A stretch of DNA of 11,131 nt from Patescibacteria group bacterium (GCA_018818235.1 JAHISE010000044.1:1-11131), one strand, 5' to 3'; positions 1-7,348 are shown, counted from the first letter of the stretch. Numbers and translations are program-made. The notes: generated by a model from the letters alone, not told the origin.

Positions 1-141
1 AAAATCCCAAACTTCGATCATTCTTTACTCTTGAGATTTGTTATTTGTGTTTTGGGATTTTTTTGGGGATTTGTTATTTGGGATTTGGGTTTTAATTTAC
101 TACATAAAATCTTCATATCATTTTATATTGATCTGGCTATA
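1..141. repeat. Composite intergenic repeat, copy 1 (CCCAAA / GGGATTTG type)
   Basis: This is an AT-rich, non-coding stretch. It begins with AAAATCCCAAAC, continues with a GATCATTCTTTA block and TTGAGATTTGTTATTTG (31-47), then runs of GGGATTTG (53-95). It ends in a 26-base block at 116-141. The same blocks occur in the same order and orientation at 7431-7702. The 26-base block matches 7677-7702 at 25 of 26 positions, and the 19 bases starting at position 9 match the later copy at about 16 of 19. The left end is cut by the window edge. No ORF or RNA structure of a known type is visible. Function is unknown. Confidence 0.7.
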
Positions 142-149
142 AATGTGAT

Positions 150-218
150 ACAACATTGGAGTACTGGAATATTGGACCTCGTCTAAATAGACATACCCAA
201 TATTTCAATATTCCAGTA
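150..218. repeat. Octamer-based inverted repeat downstream of the surface-protein gene
   Basis: A perfect 13-bp inverted repeat, TACTGGAATATTG (162-174) against CAATATTCCAGTA (206-218), has a 31-nt loop. The loop contains a small GTCTAAATAGAC hairpin. Each arm is built from degenerate 8-bp units of the TAYTGGAA type (about 153-177 on the left, their complements at 198-221). A second register, AATATTGG against CCAATATT, is also possible. The element starts 11 bp past the stop of the minus-strand surface-protein gene. No T-run follows on either strand, so I do not call it an intrinsic terminator. It could be an mRNA 3'-end structure or an intergenic repeat. Confidence 0.6.
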
Positions 219-228
219 TTCATTTCCT

Positions 229-1878
229 CTATTTCTTTCCTACCCTCTTCCTTCTAGAAGTCATCCATCCCGCAGCCGAACCAATTGCAATAACAATACC
301 TGCGGCGGGGCCGGTTCCTGTCAGATTATCAGAATCTGTTACGGTTGGACGGCTTGAAGGTGGCCTTGTTGCAGGTGTTGGTGGATTAGATGTTGGTGGT
401 GGGGTTACAGCTGTTGAAGGAGGAGCGGGGGGCGGTGTAACAACCGGAGGCATTCCCGGGAATTGTGTTTGAGCAGGTATGGCACCCCCTCCGATATTTA
501 TTGATTCCTGTGCAGCCATAAAGGACTGACCATCCGTTCTTAGTATGGACATTGCGATTCCAAGTACTCCGGGCTGATTGTTCGGAATATTTACTCCGCT
601 TATATTTGCATCTGCCATTTGCGGTTCACTGAAGGTAACTCCACCATCTCGTGTCTGGTAGAAAACATAGTTAGCGATTTCGCTTCGATTACCTACAACA
701 TCCCAAGAAAGGGCAAGTGCGTAAAGGCCATCGCCTTGTGGTTGTGAACTGATCTTAAAGTTTCTGACTCCCTGCAATGGTCCTACATTTGTGGCAGGTG
801 GCGGGGCAACCGTGTTAATCGGTGCGCTTGGGGCCTTGCCATCTTTATGCCCGCTGAAGAATGCTTTGTATGCAGTGGGATCAATGGGCAAACCGTCGGG
901 ATTATATGCAGGATCACTGACAATAAATTCATACACCTTACCGCGTTCTTGAGTAACGGTGGTAACCGTTGCTCTGGGGCCTTCTATATACATTTGCAAC
1001 AATGCCAATGGTTTTCCGCCTGCGTCTTTTATCGAAAATGCTTCCGGTGCTCTTTGTGGGTCCACTGTTATAGGTGCAGAGAATTCCAGCACAACTTCTG
1101 TCGGAGAAGTTGCTTTGGCTTCGAGCAAAGCAAGTGTGGTTGGAGCGGGCGGTTCGGGTGGTATTACAGGTGCAGGAGGAGCTGTGGTAGTTGGCGGAGG
1201 CGGAGTAGGTTCCCCCGGCAATGTCATTGTTGGATCGAACGAAGGCAGAGGAGGATTTTCGGTTCCCGGCAAATCGGTCGGAGGAAAGAAATCATCTTCG
1301 AATGGGAACTGTGGAAAATCATCATCTACTTCCGGAGTATTATCTCCGAAGAATTCGTCATCAAAAAATTCATCGTCATTATCCCCGAAAAACGAGGGGA
1401 AATCCGGGAACATTCCTGCATCATCATTCACAGTGGGTTCTGCCGGGTCATCGAATATCGAAGGATCATCAAAGAACGGAGGGAAACCCGAATCATCAAA
1501 TCCGGATCCCCCATCGCCGACATTAACCATTATTTCTTCGGTAAGCAGATCCCCTTCTTCTCCTGTGGGGTTAACTGCAGCGACGGCAAAATACAGAGTG
1601 TCGTATCCGATAGGGGGGGTAAATTCAAATGAATTCTGTGCATCCGGAGTTGTAAGGAAGTCATCAAACAAGCCCTCGTTTCCAAGGATCGATTCAAAAC
1701 TGTAGTAAATGTAGTAATTGGCAATATTTTCCCCCGGCTGTGGTGCCCAGCTTAAATTAATTTTTCCATTTTGATATTCAGCCTGAAGACCCACTACATA
1801 AGAGGGAGGGGCTGCAGACATGCTTATGGGTACTGCAAGTAGCAGGGCAAGCGCACAAATGGACAGTCGGATTCTCAT
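229..1878 (-). CDS. Secreted Fn3/Ig-like surface protein with LPXTG-like anchor
   Basis: A 549-residue secreted multidomain protein. I chose the ATG at 1878 because it puts a signal peptide at the N-terminus (MRIRL, hydrophobic 6-20, cleavage probably after the AA near 23). An upstream in-frame ATG at 1926 would overlap the promoter. In order: an Fn3-like domain (about 26-120); an acidic Asp/Phe/Pro-rich linker (121-200) with repeated FFDDP/FFGDN-like units; a Pro-rich stretch (200-246); a bacterial Ig-like domain resembling the Big_5/SbsA type (about 248-345); a second Fn3-like domain (368-462); another Pro/Thr-rich spacer (466-515). The tail has LTGTG (519-523), a hydrophobic segment and RRKRVGKK, which looks like a sortase-type sorting signal or a C-terminal membrane anchor. 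The gene lies 60 bp downstream of a flippase gene but has its own promoter. The role is inferred as cell-surface structure or adhesion. No enzymatic motif is seen. Confidence 0.8.
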   Translation of the reverse strand: MRIRLSICALALLLAVPISMSAAPPSYVVGLQAEYQNGKINLSWAPQPGENIANYYIYYSFESILGNEGLFDDFLTTPDAQNSFEFTPPIGYDTLYFAVAAVNPTGEEGDLLTEEIMVNVGDGGSGFDDSGFPPFFDDPSIFDDPAEPTVNDDAGMFPDFPSFFGDNDDEFFDDEFFGDNTPEVDDDFPQFPFEDDFFPPTDLPGTENPPLPSFDPTMTLPGEPTPPPPTTTAPPAPVIPPEPPAPTTLALLEAKATSPTEVVLEFSAPITVDPQRAPEAFSIKDAGGKPLALLQMYIEGPRATVTTVTQERGKVYEFIVSDPAYNPDGLPIDPTAYKAFFSGHKDGKAPSAPINTVAPPPATNVGPLQGVRNFKISSQPQGDGLYALALSWDVVGNRSEIANYVFYQTRDGGVTFSEPQMADANISGVNIPNNQPGVLGIAMSILRTDGQSFMAAQESINIGGGAIPAQTQFPGMPPVVTPPPAPPSTAVTPPPTSNPPTPATRPPSSRPTVTDSDNLTGTGPAAGIVIAIGSAAGWMTSRRKRVGKK

Positions 1879-1897
1879 AATGTTTGTTTTCGATTTT

Positions 1898-1926
1898 ATT
1901 ATAGCAAAAATCGTAGTTTCAGGCAA
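1898..1926 (-). promoter_or_regulatory. Sigma70-type promoter of the surface-protein gene
   Basis: On the minus strand, TTGCCT (1926-1921) and a perfect TATAAT (1903-1898) are separated by exactly 17 bp. Transcription would start near 1891, about 12 nt before the ATG at 1878. This gives a very short leader with no Shine-Dalgarno sequence. The promoter lies in the 60-bp gap after the flippase stop, so the surface-protein gene can be expressed independently of the flippase. Confidence 0.65.
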
Positions 1927-1938
1927 CCGTTCAAAATG

Positions 1939-3420
1939 TCAGATCAGGGCTTTTACAAGCCCAATTACCCACGCAAGAAATGCGATAACAATGGCCATTA
2001 CAGCTATTGCGGCAATTGTTGATATCTCATTGGTCAAATATGGTTCCGATATCATCAAAATACCTGCGAGAATAGCAGAAAACACCCCCCATCTTGTCAT
2101 ATCAGGCCACCTGAGCCTCATCGGCATTACTCTGATACTCTCTCTGAACAGAAGAATCGCAAGTATCGAATGAACCAATATCGAAACTTTGGCAGCCCCC
2201 ACAAACCCATGCAATGGAATCAGCCAGAGATTTAGGCTGAGCGATATGATCACCCCAAGCAGAAGAATCGCCACAAGTTTTTTCCACCTGAGTTTGGTCA
2301 AAAGAACATAGAATCCAAAGAGCACTATTCCATTCAGAAATATCGGGAATCCAATAAGTCGCAGTGCGGTATCCGATCCCGGCCGGAGAGGAGTGCTCAG
2401 GTACGCCTCTGTTGTGAGCAGATGAATTAATGGGCGTGACCATAGGGTGGAGAACAAAAGTGATATTGATCCGAGTATCAGAATAATCAAAAAAGTTTTT
2501 CCAAGAAGCCCGCGTGTATCTTCTCCTTTTGCATCGCGTTCACTCAGAATCGGGAGAGTTGAGTTGAGCAGAAATGTCGGAATCAAAAATCCCATGTCTG
2601 CCATTCTTAATACAAATCCGTAATAAGCATTTTGCAATTCATAATCGGGTCGCAGAAGCGCAATCAGAGTCACATCAAATTGTCTATAGAGTGCCATACA
2701 GAAAAATGCAGCTCCAAAGGGTGCTGCGCTTAGTGCAAGTCTTTTTAGCAGTGCTGTGTTCCAATTTGGGCGGATAACCATTAAACGATTGCCGTATGTA
2801 AGGGAAATGAAGAACAACAAGAACGCTCCAACACCTCCTATAAACAGGAAAAGATGAAGGTGATGCAGGTCATGGCTCCCCCGAACTCCAAGCAGGATGA
2901 ATAGCCCGATGAAGATTACAGTCAGAATCCTCTGTGCAACTTCTGCGATGAAAACAAAGTGCATTTTGTAGTTAACCTGAAAGACGGTTCGTATGATTCC
3001 CGCAAGGAGAGTAAAGAACGGGACAAGCGATGCAATTGTAACACTGAGCGGAAGAGGAGTTCCTTTCCAGATTGGTATAAACCAGATAAACAAGAGTGCT
3101 GCACTCAGCGAAATTACAAGAGTGATGCATCGCAGAATGATGATTGCACCCAGAACCTCAGCGCGGTTATTAATCGGCTTATCGAACATGGAACTTTGTT
3201 CGGGGGCTCTGCTCACCTCTCGAACTGCGACTGCATACAAACCAAAGTCCGCAAGTATTCCAAAAAGCTGAAGGAAGCCGTAAGCGGAATTATAGTTTCC
3301 GGCTAGTTCCTTGCTCAGCCCCATCGCGACAAATTTGACTGTTAGGATACTCAACGCTGCCATTGTTACTTGGCTTCCCAGTTGCCATAACGTCGATGTG
3401 GCGATTTTGCGGGTGGACAT
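1939..3420 (-). CDS. Polysaccharide flippase, Wzx/MVF-type membrane transporter
   Basis: A 493-residue protein that is hydrophobic throughout, with about 12-14 predicted membrane segments and almost no soluble domain. The N-terminal part has the arrangement typical of the polysaccharide-synthesis (PST) flippase family: a polar start, a first helix from about 11, a Gly/Asn-rich turn, then LADFGLYAVAVREVSR (about 56-71). This matches the family's DFGL...RE.SR signature. Proteins of this family flip undecaprenyl-linked glycans or similar lipid-linked precursors across the cytoplasmic membrane. The exact substrate cannot be read from sequence, and no glycosyltransferase lies beside it in this window. 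The length is normal for the family. The start is supported by a TANNNT hexamer 7 nt upstream (see the promoter entry), and the gene ends in TGA. Lipid II flippase MurJ is a less likely alternative. Confidence 0.85.
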   Translation of the reverse strand: MSTRKIATSTLWQLGSQVTMAALSILTVKFVAMGLSKELAGNYNSAYGFLQLFGILADFGLYAVAVREVSRAPEQSSMFDKPINNRAEVLGAIIILRCITLVISLSAALLFIWFIPIWKGTPLPLSVTIASLVPFFTLLAGIIRTVFQVNYKMHFVFIAEVAQRILTVIFIGLFILLGVRGSHDLHHLHLFLFIGGVGAFLLFFISLTYGNRLMVIRPNWNTALLKRLALSAAPFGAAFFCMALYRQFDVTLIALLRPDYELQNAYYGFVLRMADMGFLIPTFLLNSTLPILSERDAKGEDTRGLLGKTFLIILILGSISLLFSTLWSRPLIHLLTTEAYLSTPLRPGSDTALRLIGFPIFLNGIVLFGFYVLLTKLRWKKLVAILLLGVIISLSLNLWLIPLHGFVGAAKVSILVHSILAILLFRESIRVMPMRLRWPDMTRWGVFSAILAGILMISEPYLTNEISTIAAIAVMAIVIAFLAWVIGLVKALI

Positions 3421-3427
3421 TGGGGGT

Positions 3428-3456
3428 ATCGTAACGTTTATTGGTTAATTGGTTAA
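3428..3456 (-). promoter_or_regulatory. Probable leaderless promoter of the flippase gene
   Basis: On the minus strand, TACGAT (3433-3428) ends 7 nt before the ATG at 3420. TTAACC (3456-3451) lies exactly 17 bp upstream of it and matches 4 of 6 positions of the -35 consensus. A start site 6-7 nt below the -10 would fall on the ATG itself. This fits the absence of a Shine-Dalgarno sequence, the gap being only ACCCCCA. The -35 lies inside octamer repeats of TTGGTTAA type (about 3439-3461). Confidence 0.4.
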
Positions 3457-3515
3457 TTGGTTTTTAGTTTTTAGTTGAGCATCGATCGCCTGTCCTAAGC
3501 GAGTCGAGGGGTTGA

Positions 3516-3550
3516 TAGTCGAATGTCGAATGTCAAAAGTCGAAGGTCAA
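3516..3550. repeat. Array of five degenerate heptamers
   Basis: Five consecutive 7-bp units: TAGTCGA, ATGTCGA, ATGTCAA, AAGTCGA and AGGTCAA. The array ends one base before the A7 run (3552-3558) that encodes the T-tail of the adjacent minus-strand RNA terminator. A GCCTGTCCTAAGC element precedes it at 3488-3500. No coding potential is seen. It may be intergenic repeat expansion or a binding array. Confidence 0.6.
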
Positions 3551-3551
3551 C

Positions 3552-3704
3552 AAAAAAACGAGCCTCTCACTCGTTCTCCTGTTGTGTGTTAGGACCCCCC
3601 AAAGGTCCAAGACGGGATGGCGATTGTGATCACACTGGATCGCGAACCCTTACGTAACATTTGGTAGGGGCCTACAGCACGTTTCGAGGTTGAGTGAGAG
3701 ACTC
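3552..3704 (-). ncRNA. Novel structured small RNA with own promoter and terminator
   Basis: A stand-alone RNA gene of about 150 nt is predicted on the minus strand. Its two ends pair in a 13-bp closing stem: 3704-3692 (GAGTCTCTCACTC) with 3572-3560 (GAGTGAGAGGCTC). One position is G-U on the minus strand but would be a C-A mismatch on the plus strand. A T7 run (3558-3552) follows the stem, so it doubles as an intrinsic terminator. A strong promoter upstream places the start site at 3704, the first base of the stem. Inside are a GGACC/GGUCC hairpin with a 7-nt loop, a GCGAU/AUCGC hairpin capped by GUG-UGAU-CAC, and a possible GUAG-GCCC-CUAC hairpin. I see no RNase P, tmRNA, SRP RNA or 5S signature. 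A 6S-like RNA cannot be excluded. Because it lies 130 bp upstream of the flippase on the same strand, a leader/attenuator role is an alternative. Confidence 0.7.
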
Positions 3705-3710
3705 AAGATA

Positions 3711-3738
3711 TTTATAGATCAAACAAAATTAATGTCAA
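3711..3738 (-). promoter_or_regulatory. Strong sigma70-type promoter of the small RNA
   Basis: On the minus strand, a perfect TTGACA (3738-3733) is followed after 16 bp by TATAAA (3716-3711). The predicted start, 7 nt below the -10, is G3704, exactly the 5' base of the small RNA's closing stem. It is among the best consensus promoters in the window and points away from the divergent CotH gene. Confidence 0.7.
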
Positions 3739-3761
3739 ACAATTAAATCATTAATTATCTG

Positions 3762-3770
3762 TGCTATTCT
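3762..3770 (+). promoter_or_regulatory. Extended -10 promoter of the CotH-VTC operon, leaderless
   Basis: TGC-TATTCT (3762-3770) is an extended -10 element (TGn plus a TANNNT hexamer). It ends 6 nt before the ATG at 3777. No convincing -35 lies 16-18 bp upstream, which is normal for extended -10 promoters. Transcription would start on or next to the start codon. The gap (TACCCC) contains no Shine-Dalgarno sequence. Confidence 0.45.
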
Positions 3771-3776
3771 TACCCC

Positions 3777-6521
3777 ATGAGCTCCAGATTCAGGATCATC
3801 TTGATAATTATTGCAGCATTCTTGGTGCTTCAGGCAATTGGGCTTGGGGTATTATCTTTAATCGTATATCAGGCAACACCAAACAATGTTCTTGCCAGAC
3901 AGACTATTATCGGAAAAATCCCCGGCATACTTTCCATGGTTCGCTTGGCAGACAGGGTCTCCAACTCTTTTTACAGAGGACCCAAGGCTCCGGATCCACT
4001 TCCCCATTACAAATTGGAAATTGATTCGGAAGATCTTAAAGAAATCGAAAAAGCTTTGCCGAAAGAGCTTCCTTCCAGTTGGTATGGCAATTTGTTTTTA
4101 ACTGAAGAGGCAAAAGTTTGGGTAAAGGGAAAGTTCACAGCAGATGGAAAAGAATACTCAGTCAAAGTTCGTGTAAGAGGAGATCTGTTTAATCATTGGG
4201 CGTATAGAAAAAAATCTTGGCGGGTTAAGTTTGATAAAGACAATTTGTTTAACGGAATCAGAGAAATGAATTTGATAATTCCGGAGGATCGCGGATGGAC
4301 TGCAGAACCATTTAATGTTTATCGTGCGCACAAGATGGGATTGCTTCATCCTCCCACACAATTTGTCACGGTTTCACTCAATGGAAGTTCTCCACTCATC
4401 TACACACAGATGGAACATTGGGGGAAAGAGATGCTGGAAAAACAAGGCAGACCCGGCGACGTCAATTTATACCAGACAGGAGGAGGAACATCCGAGTATC
4501 AGCAATGGGATGCGGTATTTACAGATCTGGCATATTGGGACAAGTACGAAAAATCCGCATTTGCTCCGCATGATTCATACGAGGAAGTTGAATTGCTTTT
4601 AAAACTGTCAGAAAAAGATGCCCACAAAGATCCTTTATACAAAGAAAAACTCAGGAGTGTAATTGATATGGATCGACTTATTTCCTGGTATGGAATAAGT
4701 CTTCTTTCGGGTAGTCGTCATGTGCGTGATCACAATTTAAGACTGTTCTTTGATCCTTCTAAAGGAAGATTTGAACCAATCCCATGGGATATCAGTTTGT
4801 ATGGACCCATGTCATTGTTTTCTCTTGCGGGCAATCCATTTCTGAATGAAGCAATGAGGGATCCTATTTTACGATTGAAGGTGCACAGATTTGTTTGGGA
4901 ATATATTCAGGATGAAAAAAACATCGAAGACGATTTAAATCAGATGAAATATCTTAGGGCAATGGTTGAGGAGGCCGCATACAGAGATCCTCTTAAACTT
5001 CCGAGCAACAGAACAGTTGAACGAGAGCTAAACTCGAAGTTGGGTCTACTGGAAAAGAACTTTGCACATCTAAAAGAAGAACTTAATAAATCAGAAGTGC
5101 TTATTGATCAAATTATTCCGGCAGGTGAAAGTAATGTGATTGCAATTTTTGATATTACAACTCGTGGTCCCGCTTCATCTTTGCTCACAGAATTTCATCT
5201 TCCATTCGAAATGGAGGAATTCGTCAGAAGTGGAAATTTGCAGCTGTGGAGGGATTCCCCCCTTCGCTCCTCTTCTGGAGGAGCTTCGGAGGGGCAAGCA
5301 GGTGATGATTCTTTAGGTGAGGAGGATGTTCAAATCCCACTGGAAGTTCGTGAAGAGCCAAGCAAGAAGGAAAAGATGGTTGTGCTTACATCAAACGAAG
5401 AAGCAAGTTTGATATGGCCCGATGAAGCAGAGCTGGATGAAGCTGAAAATTTGGTTGCGGCACCGCATACCCGTCACAGATTTTTCTTAGTTCTTGATGA
5501 ACCAAACTTCAATCTTCCTCCTGATGTATATCCTATTAATTTTGACATAAGAAACGCAGTTACCGGTAAAAAATCAAAAGTGATTGGCGAGGCGTTAGTT
5601 GACCAAAGAACTTTTGAGCATTTGGATGAAGTTACAATTGCACCGGATGAGTTTGTTCAAAAAAATCCGGCATTTAAGTTAGGCAAAAAAGATGAAGTTA
5701 CAATTTCCGGCAATGTTACGATTAAAAATGATACGATTATTCCATCAACTGTCAGTAAGTTTACGATTAAGCCCGGCACAAAGGTCAGTCTGGGAAGCGG
5801 AGCCTCGATAATTTCCTATGCGCCGGTGGAAGTGGTGGGATCCAAGTCGGCACCGATAATATTTTCACGTTCAGACAGCAAAAATAAGTGGGGAACATTT
5901 GCGGTTCTTAATGCAAGTGGTTCGAGTGAAATCAAATGGAGCGAGTTTTACGGAGGAGGAGATGAGTTCATAAATGGGGCTTACTTTAGCGGTATGGTGG
6001 CATTTCATGGCAGCGAAGTTTCGGTATCGGAGAGTGTATTTTCAGGGGCTTCCGGAGATGATGGGCTCAACCTGAAGTATGTTAAAGCCGATATAAAGAA
6101 CTGCTTGTTCGAAAATAATCAATTTGATGGATTGGATATCGACTTTGCAACTTCGGGTTCGGTTGAGGACAGTCTTTTTATTGATAACGGAAATGACGGA
6201 ATTGATATTTCGTGGTCACCCATAGAAATTAAAAACATTGAGGTCATGCGTAGCGGGGACAAGTGTATAAGTGTTGGCGAGAGGAGTACTCCGAAGATTT
6301 CCGATTCAATTTTGGAGGATTGTCAGATTGGTTTGGCTGTTAAAGACTCTTCGGAGGTTGAGGCAGACTCAGTCACGTTTAAAAATAATGAAGTTGGGGT
6401 GGCGGCTTATATTAAGAAGCCGATATTCTCGGCGCCATCAGTAAAACTTAAGAATTGTGAATTTATTGGGAATGGGAAGGATAAAGATGAACAAAACGGA
6501 GCTAAAATAATCATTGAGTGA
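3777..6521 (+). CDS. Membrane-anchored CotH kinase-like protein with beta-helix tail
   Basis: A 914-residue protein. One N-terminal membrane segment (about 7-31) anchors it with the bulk outside the cell. The CotH domain (about 75-440) shows the family blocks VRVRGD (131-136), KKSWRVKFDK (145-154), RDHNLRLFFD (317-326) and PIPWD (334-338). CotH proteins are atypical kinases first known from spore coats. Many homologues occur in non-sporulating bacteria and have unknown targets. Residues 440-640 form a variable linker that includes a Ser/Gly-rich stretch (498-513) made by an in-frame palindrome. Residues about 640-905 look like a right-handed parallel beta-helix, with repeated short strands and Asn/Asp turns such as NNQFDGLDIDF and NGNDGIDI. 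The family usually has PWDxD; here it reads PWDIS, so catalytic competence is uncertain. The gene is coupled to the VTC gene 13 nt downstream. Confidence 0.88.
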   Translation: MSSRFRIILIIIAAFLVLQAIGLGVLSLIVYQATPNNVLARQTIIGKIPGILSMVRLADRVSNSFYRGPKAPDPLPHYKLEIDSEDLKEIEKALPKELPSSWYGNLFLTEEAKVWVKGKFTADGKEYSVKVRVRGDLFNHWAYRKKSWRVKFDKDNLFNGIREMNLIIPEDRGWTAEPFNVYRAHKMGLLHPPTQFVTVSLNGSSPLIYTQMEHWGKEMLEKQGRPGDVNLYQTGGGTSEYQQWDAVFTDLAYWDKYEKSAFAPHDSYEEVELLLKLSEKDAHKDPLYKEKLRSVIDMDRLISWYGISLLSGSRHVRDHNLRLFFDPSKGRFEPIPWDISLYGPMSLFSLAGNPFLNEAMRDPILRLKVHRFVWEYIQDEKNIEDDLNQMKYLRAMVEEAAYRDPLKLPSNRTVERELNSKLGLLEKNFAHLKEELNKSEVLIDQIIPAGESNVIAIFDITTRGPASSLLTEFHLPFEMEEFVRSGNLQLWRDSPLRSSSGGASEGQAGDDSLGEEDVQIPLEVREEPSKKEKMVVLTSNEEASLIWPDEAELDEAENLVAAPHTRHRFFLVLDEPNFNLPPDVYPINFDIRNAVTGKKSKVIGEALVDQRTFEHLDEVTIAPDEFVQKNPAFKLGKKDEVTISGNVTIKNDTIIPSTVSKFTIKPGTKVSLGSGASIISYAPVEVVGSKSAPIIFSRSDSKNKWGTFAVLNASGSSEIKWSEFYGGGDEFINGAYFSGMVAFHGSEVSVSESVFSGASGDDGLNLKYVKADIKNCLFENNQFDGLDIDFATSGSVEDSLFIDNGNDGIDISWSPIEIKNIEVMRSGDKCISVGERSTPKISDSILEDCQIGLAVKDSSEVEADSVTFKNNEVGVAAYIKKPIFSAPSVKLKNCEFIGNGKDKDEQNGAKIIIE
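5257..5294. repeat. REP-like palindrome inside the CotH coding sequence
   Basis: An imperfect 38-bp palindrome: a C6 run with TTCGCTCCTC, a TTCTG loop, and GAGGAGC with TTCGGAGGGG. The core GCTCCTC/GAGGAGC stem is 7 bp and the CCCC/GGGG ends pair outside it. It is read in frame as a Ser/Gly-rich segment (from residue 495) in the linker between the CotH and beta-helix domains. Its composition is far more GC-rich than the flanking gene. It looks like an intergenic palindromic repeat that landed in a tolerant loop. Confidence 0.6.
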
Positions 6522-6534
6522 TAACCTAAGAAAA

Positions 6535-7305
6535 ATGATAACAAAGAAGACAAAACAGGCCTCCCCCCTCCACTTCCGTCGCATAGAACTTAAGTATCTG
6601 GTTCCTGATCGCCTGATTCCGGTATTTATCGATCATCTTGCGCCTTACGTACAGCCGGATTCTTATCTATTGGAAGAAGGAATGGGCCGAACTTCATATC
6701 CCGTTACTTCTCTCTACTTTGATTCAATCGATTTGAATTCTTTGCAGGAAAAAGAAGCGGGGTTGTTGTCCCGCAGAAAGCTCAGGTTGCGAACATATGG
6801 GGAATATTTTACGGAACGCTCCCCTGCCTTTTTGGAAATCAAACGCAGACACGATTTTGTAGTTTCGAAAGATCGTTTGTCGCTGTCGGTTGGTCATCTT
6901 AAGGAAGGGTTACCGATGTCCGCACTTATTGATCATGTGTTGGGGAGAGTGGAAGCCTCCGAAGAGGTTTACACCGAAGCGAACTTACTCAGGCGCTGGT
7001 ATAACTTGGTTCCAACAGCATTGGTTAATTATCAACGTATTCCGTTTGTTGGGATGCAGGACAGAAGATTCAGGATTACAATCGATCATCATCTTAAAGG
7101 AGCATGGAAAATTCCAAGTTTGCTTGGTCCCCAATTTATCAGATCGGTTCATGAGGGGATAAGTGTGCTCGAACTCAAGTGCAACCATGCAATTCCTGCG
7201 TGGTTCCATGATTGTGTTAAAGATTTGCAAATGGACAGAGTGGCACATTCAAAGTATGCAATGGTGGTGGAAGGACTTAGGCCTGCTGTTGCTGTGGAAT
7301 ATTGA
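6535..7305 (+). CDS. VTC-domain protein, polyphosphate polymerase-like
   Basis: A 256-residue soluble protein covering a whole VTC catalytic domain, the fold of yeast Vtc4 that makes polyphosphate from ATP inside a basic tunnel. Visible blocks: RRIELKY (15-21); SLYFDS (59-64); EKEAGLLSRRKLRLRTYG (72-89), carrying the run of tunnel Arg/Lys; FLEIKRR (99-105) with K112 and R114; RITID (180-184); LELK (212-215); and SKY (239-241). All basic and acidic positions expected for the triphosphate-tunnel fold appear present, so activity is plausible. I prefer the ATG at 6535, since the TTG at 6514 overlaps the CotH stop. It lies 13 nt after the CotH stop (6521) and is surely cotranscribed. Bacterial VTC proteins commonly neighbour DUF4956 and CotH genes, and a DUF4956 gene follows here after Cfa. 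The product in bacteria is not firmly established. Confidence 0.85.
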   Translation: MITKKTKQASPLHFRRIELKYLVPDRLIPVFIDHLAPYVQPDSYLLEEGMGRTSYPVTSLYFDSIDLNSLQEKEAGLLSRRKLRLRTYGEYFTERSPAFLEIKRRHDFVVSKDRLSLSVGHLKEGLPMSALIDHVLGRVEASEEVYTEANLLRRWYNLVPTALVNYQRIPFVGMQDRRFRITIDHHLKGAWKIPSLLGPQFIRSVHEGISVLELKCNHAIPAWFHDCVKDLQMDRVAHSKYAMVVEGLRPAVAVEY

Positions 7306-7348
7306 ATGTATCAATGCCAAATGTTGTGGAAAAAATAGTAAACCAAAT

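Noticed and set aside
959..1705. Long plus-strand open frames (also 847-1632) opposite the surface-protein gene
   Set aside because: They are Ser/Gly-, Cys- or Arg-rich translations of the complement of the Asp/Phe/Pro-rich repeats, with no domain, promoter or start signal. The minus-strand protein has a signal peptide, domains and an anchor.
3630..3655. tRNA or tmRNA T-arm-like GGGTTCGCGATCC on the minus strand
   Set aside because: The loop does not fit the TTCRA consensus, and no acceptor, D or anticodon arms can be placed around it. It is explained by the GCGAU/AUCGC hairpin of the small RNA.
6514..6534. TTG start for the VTC gene overlapping the CotH stop
   Set aside because: It adds seven residues with no family match. 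The ATG at 6535, 13 nt after the stop, gives the expected N-terminus.
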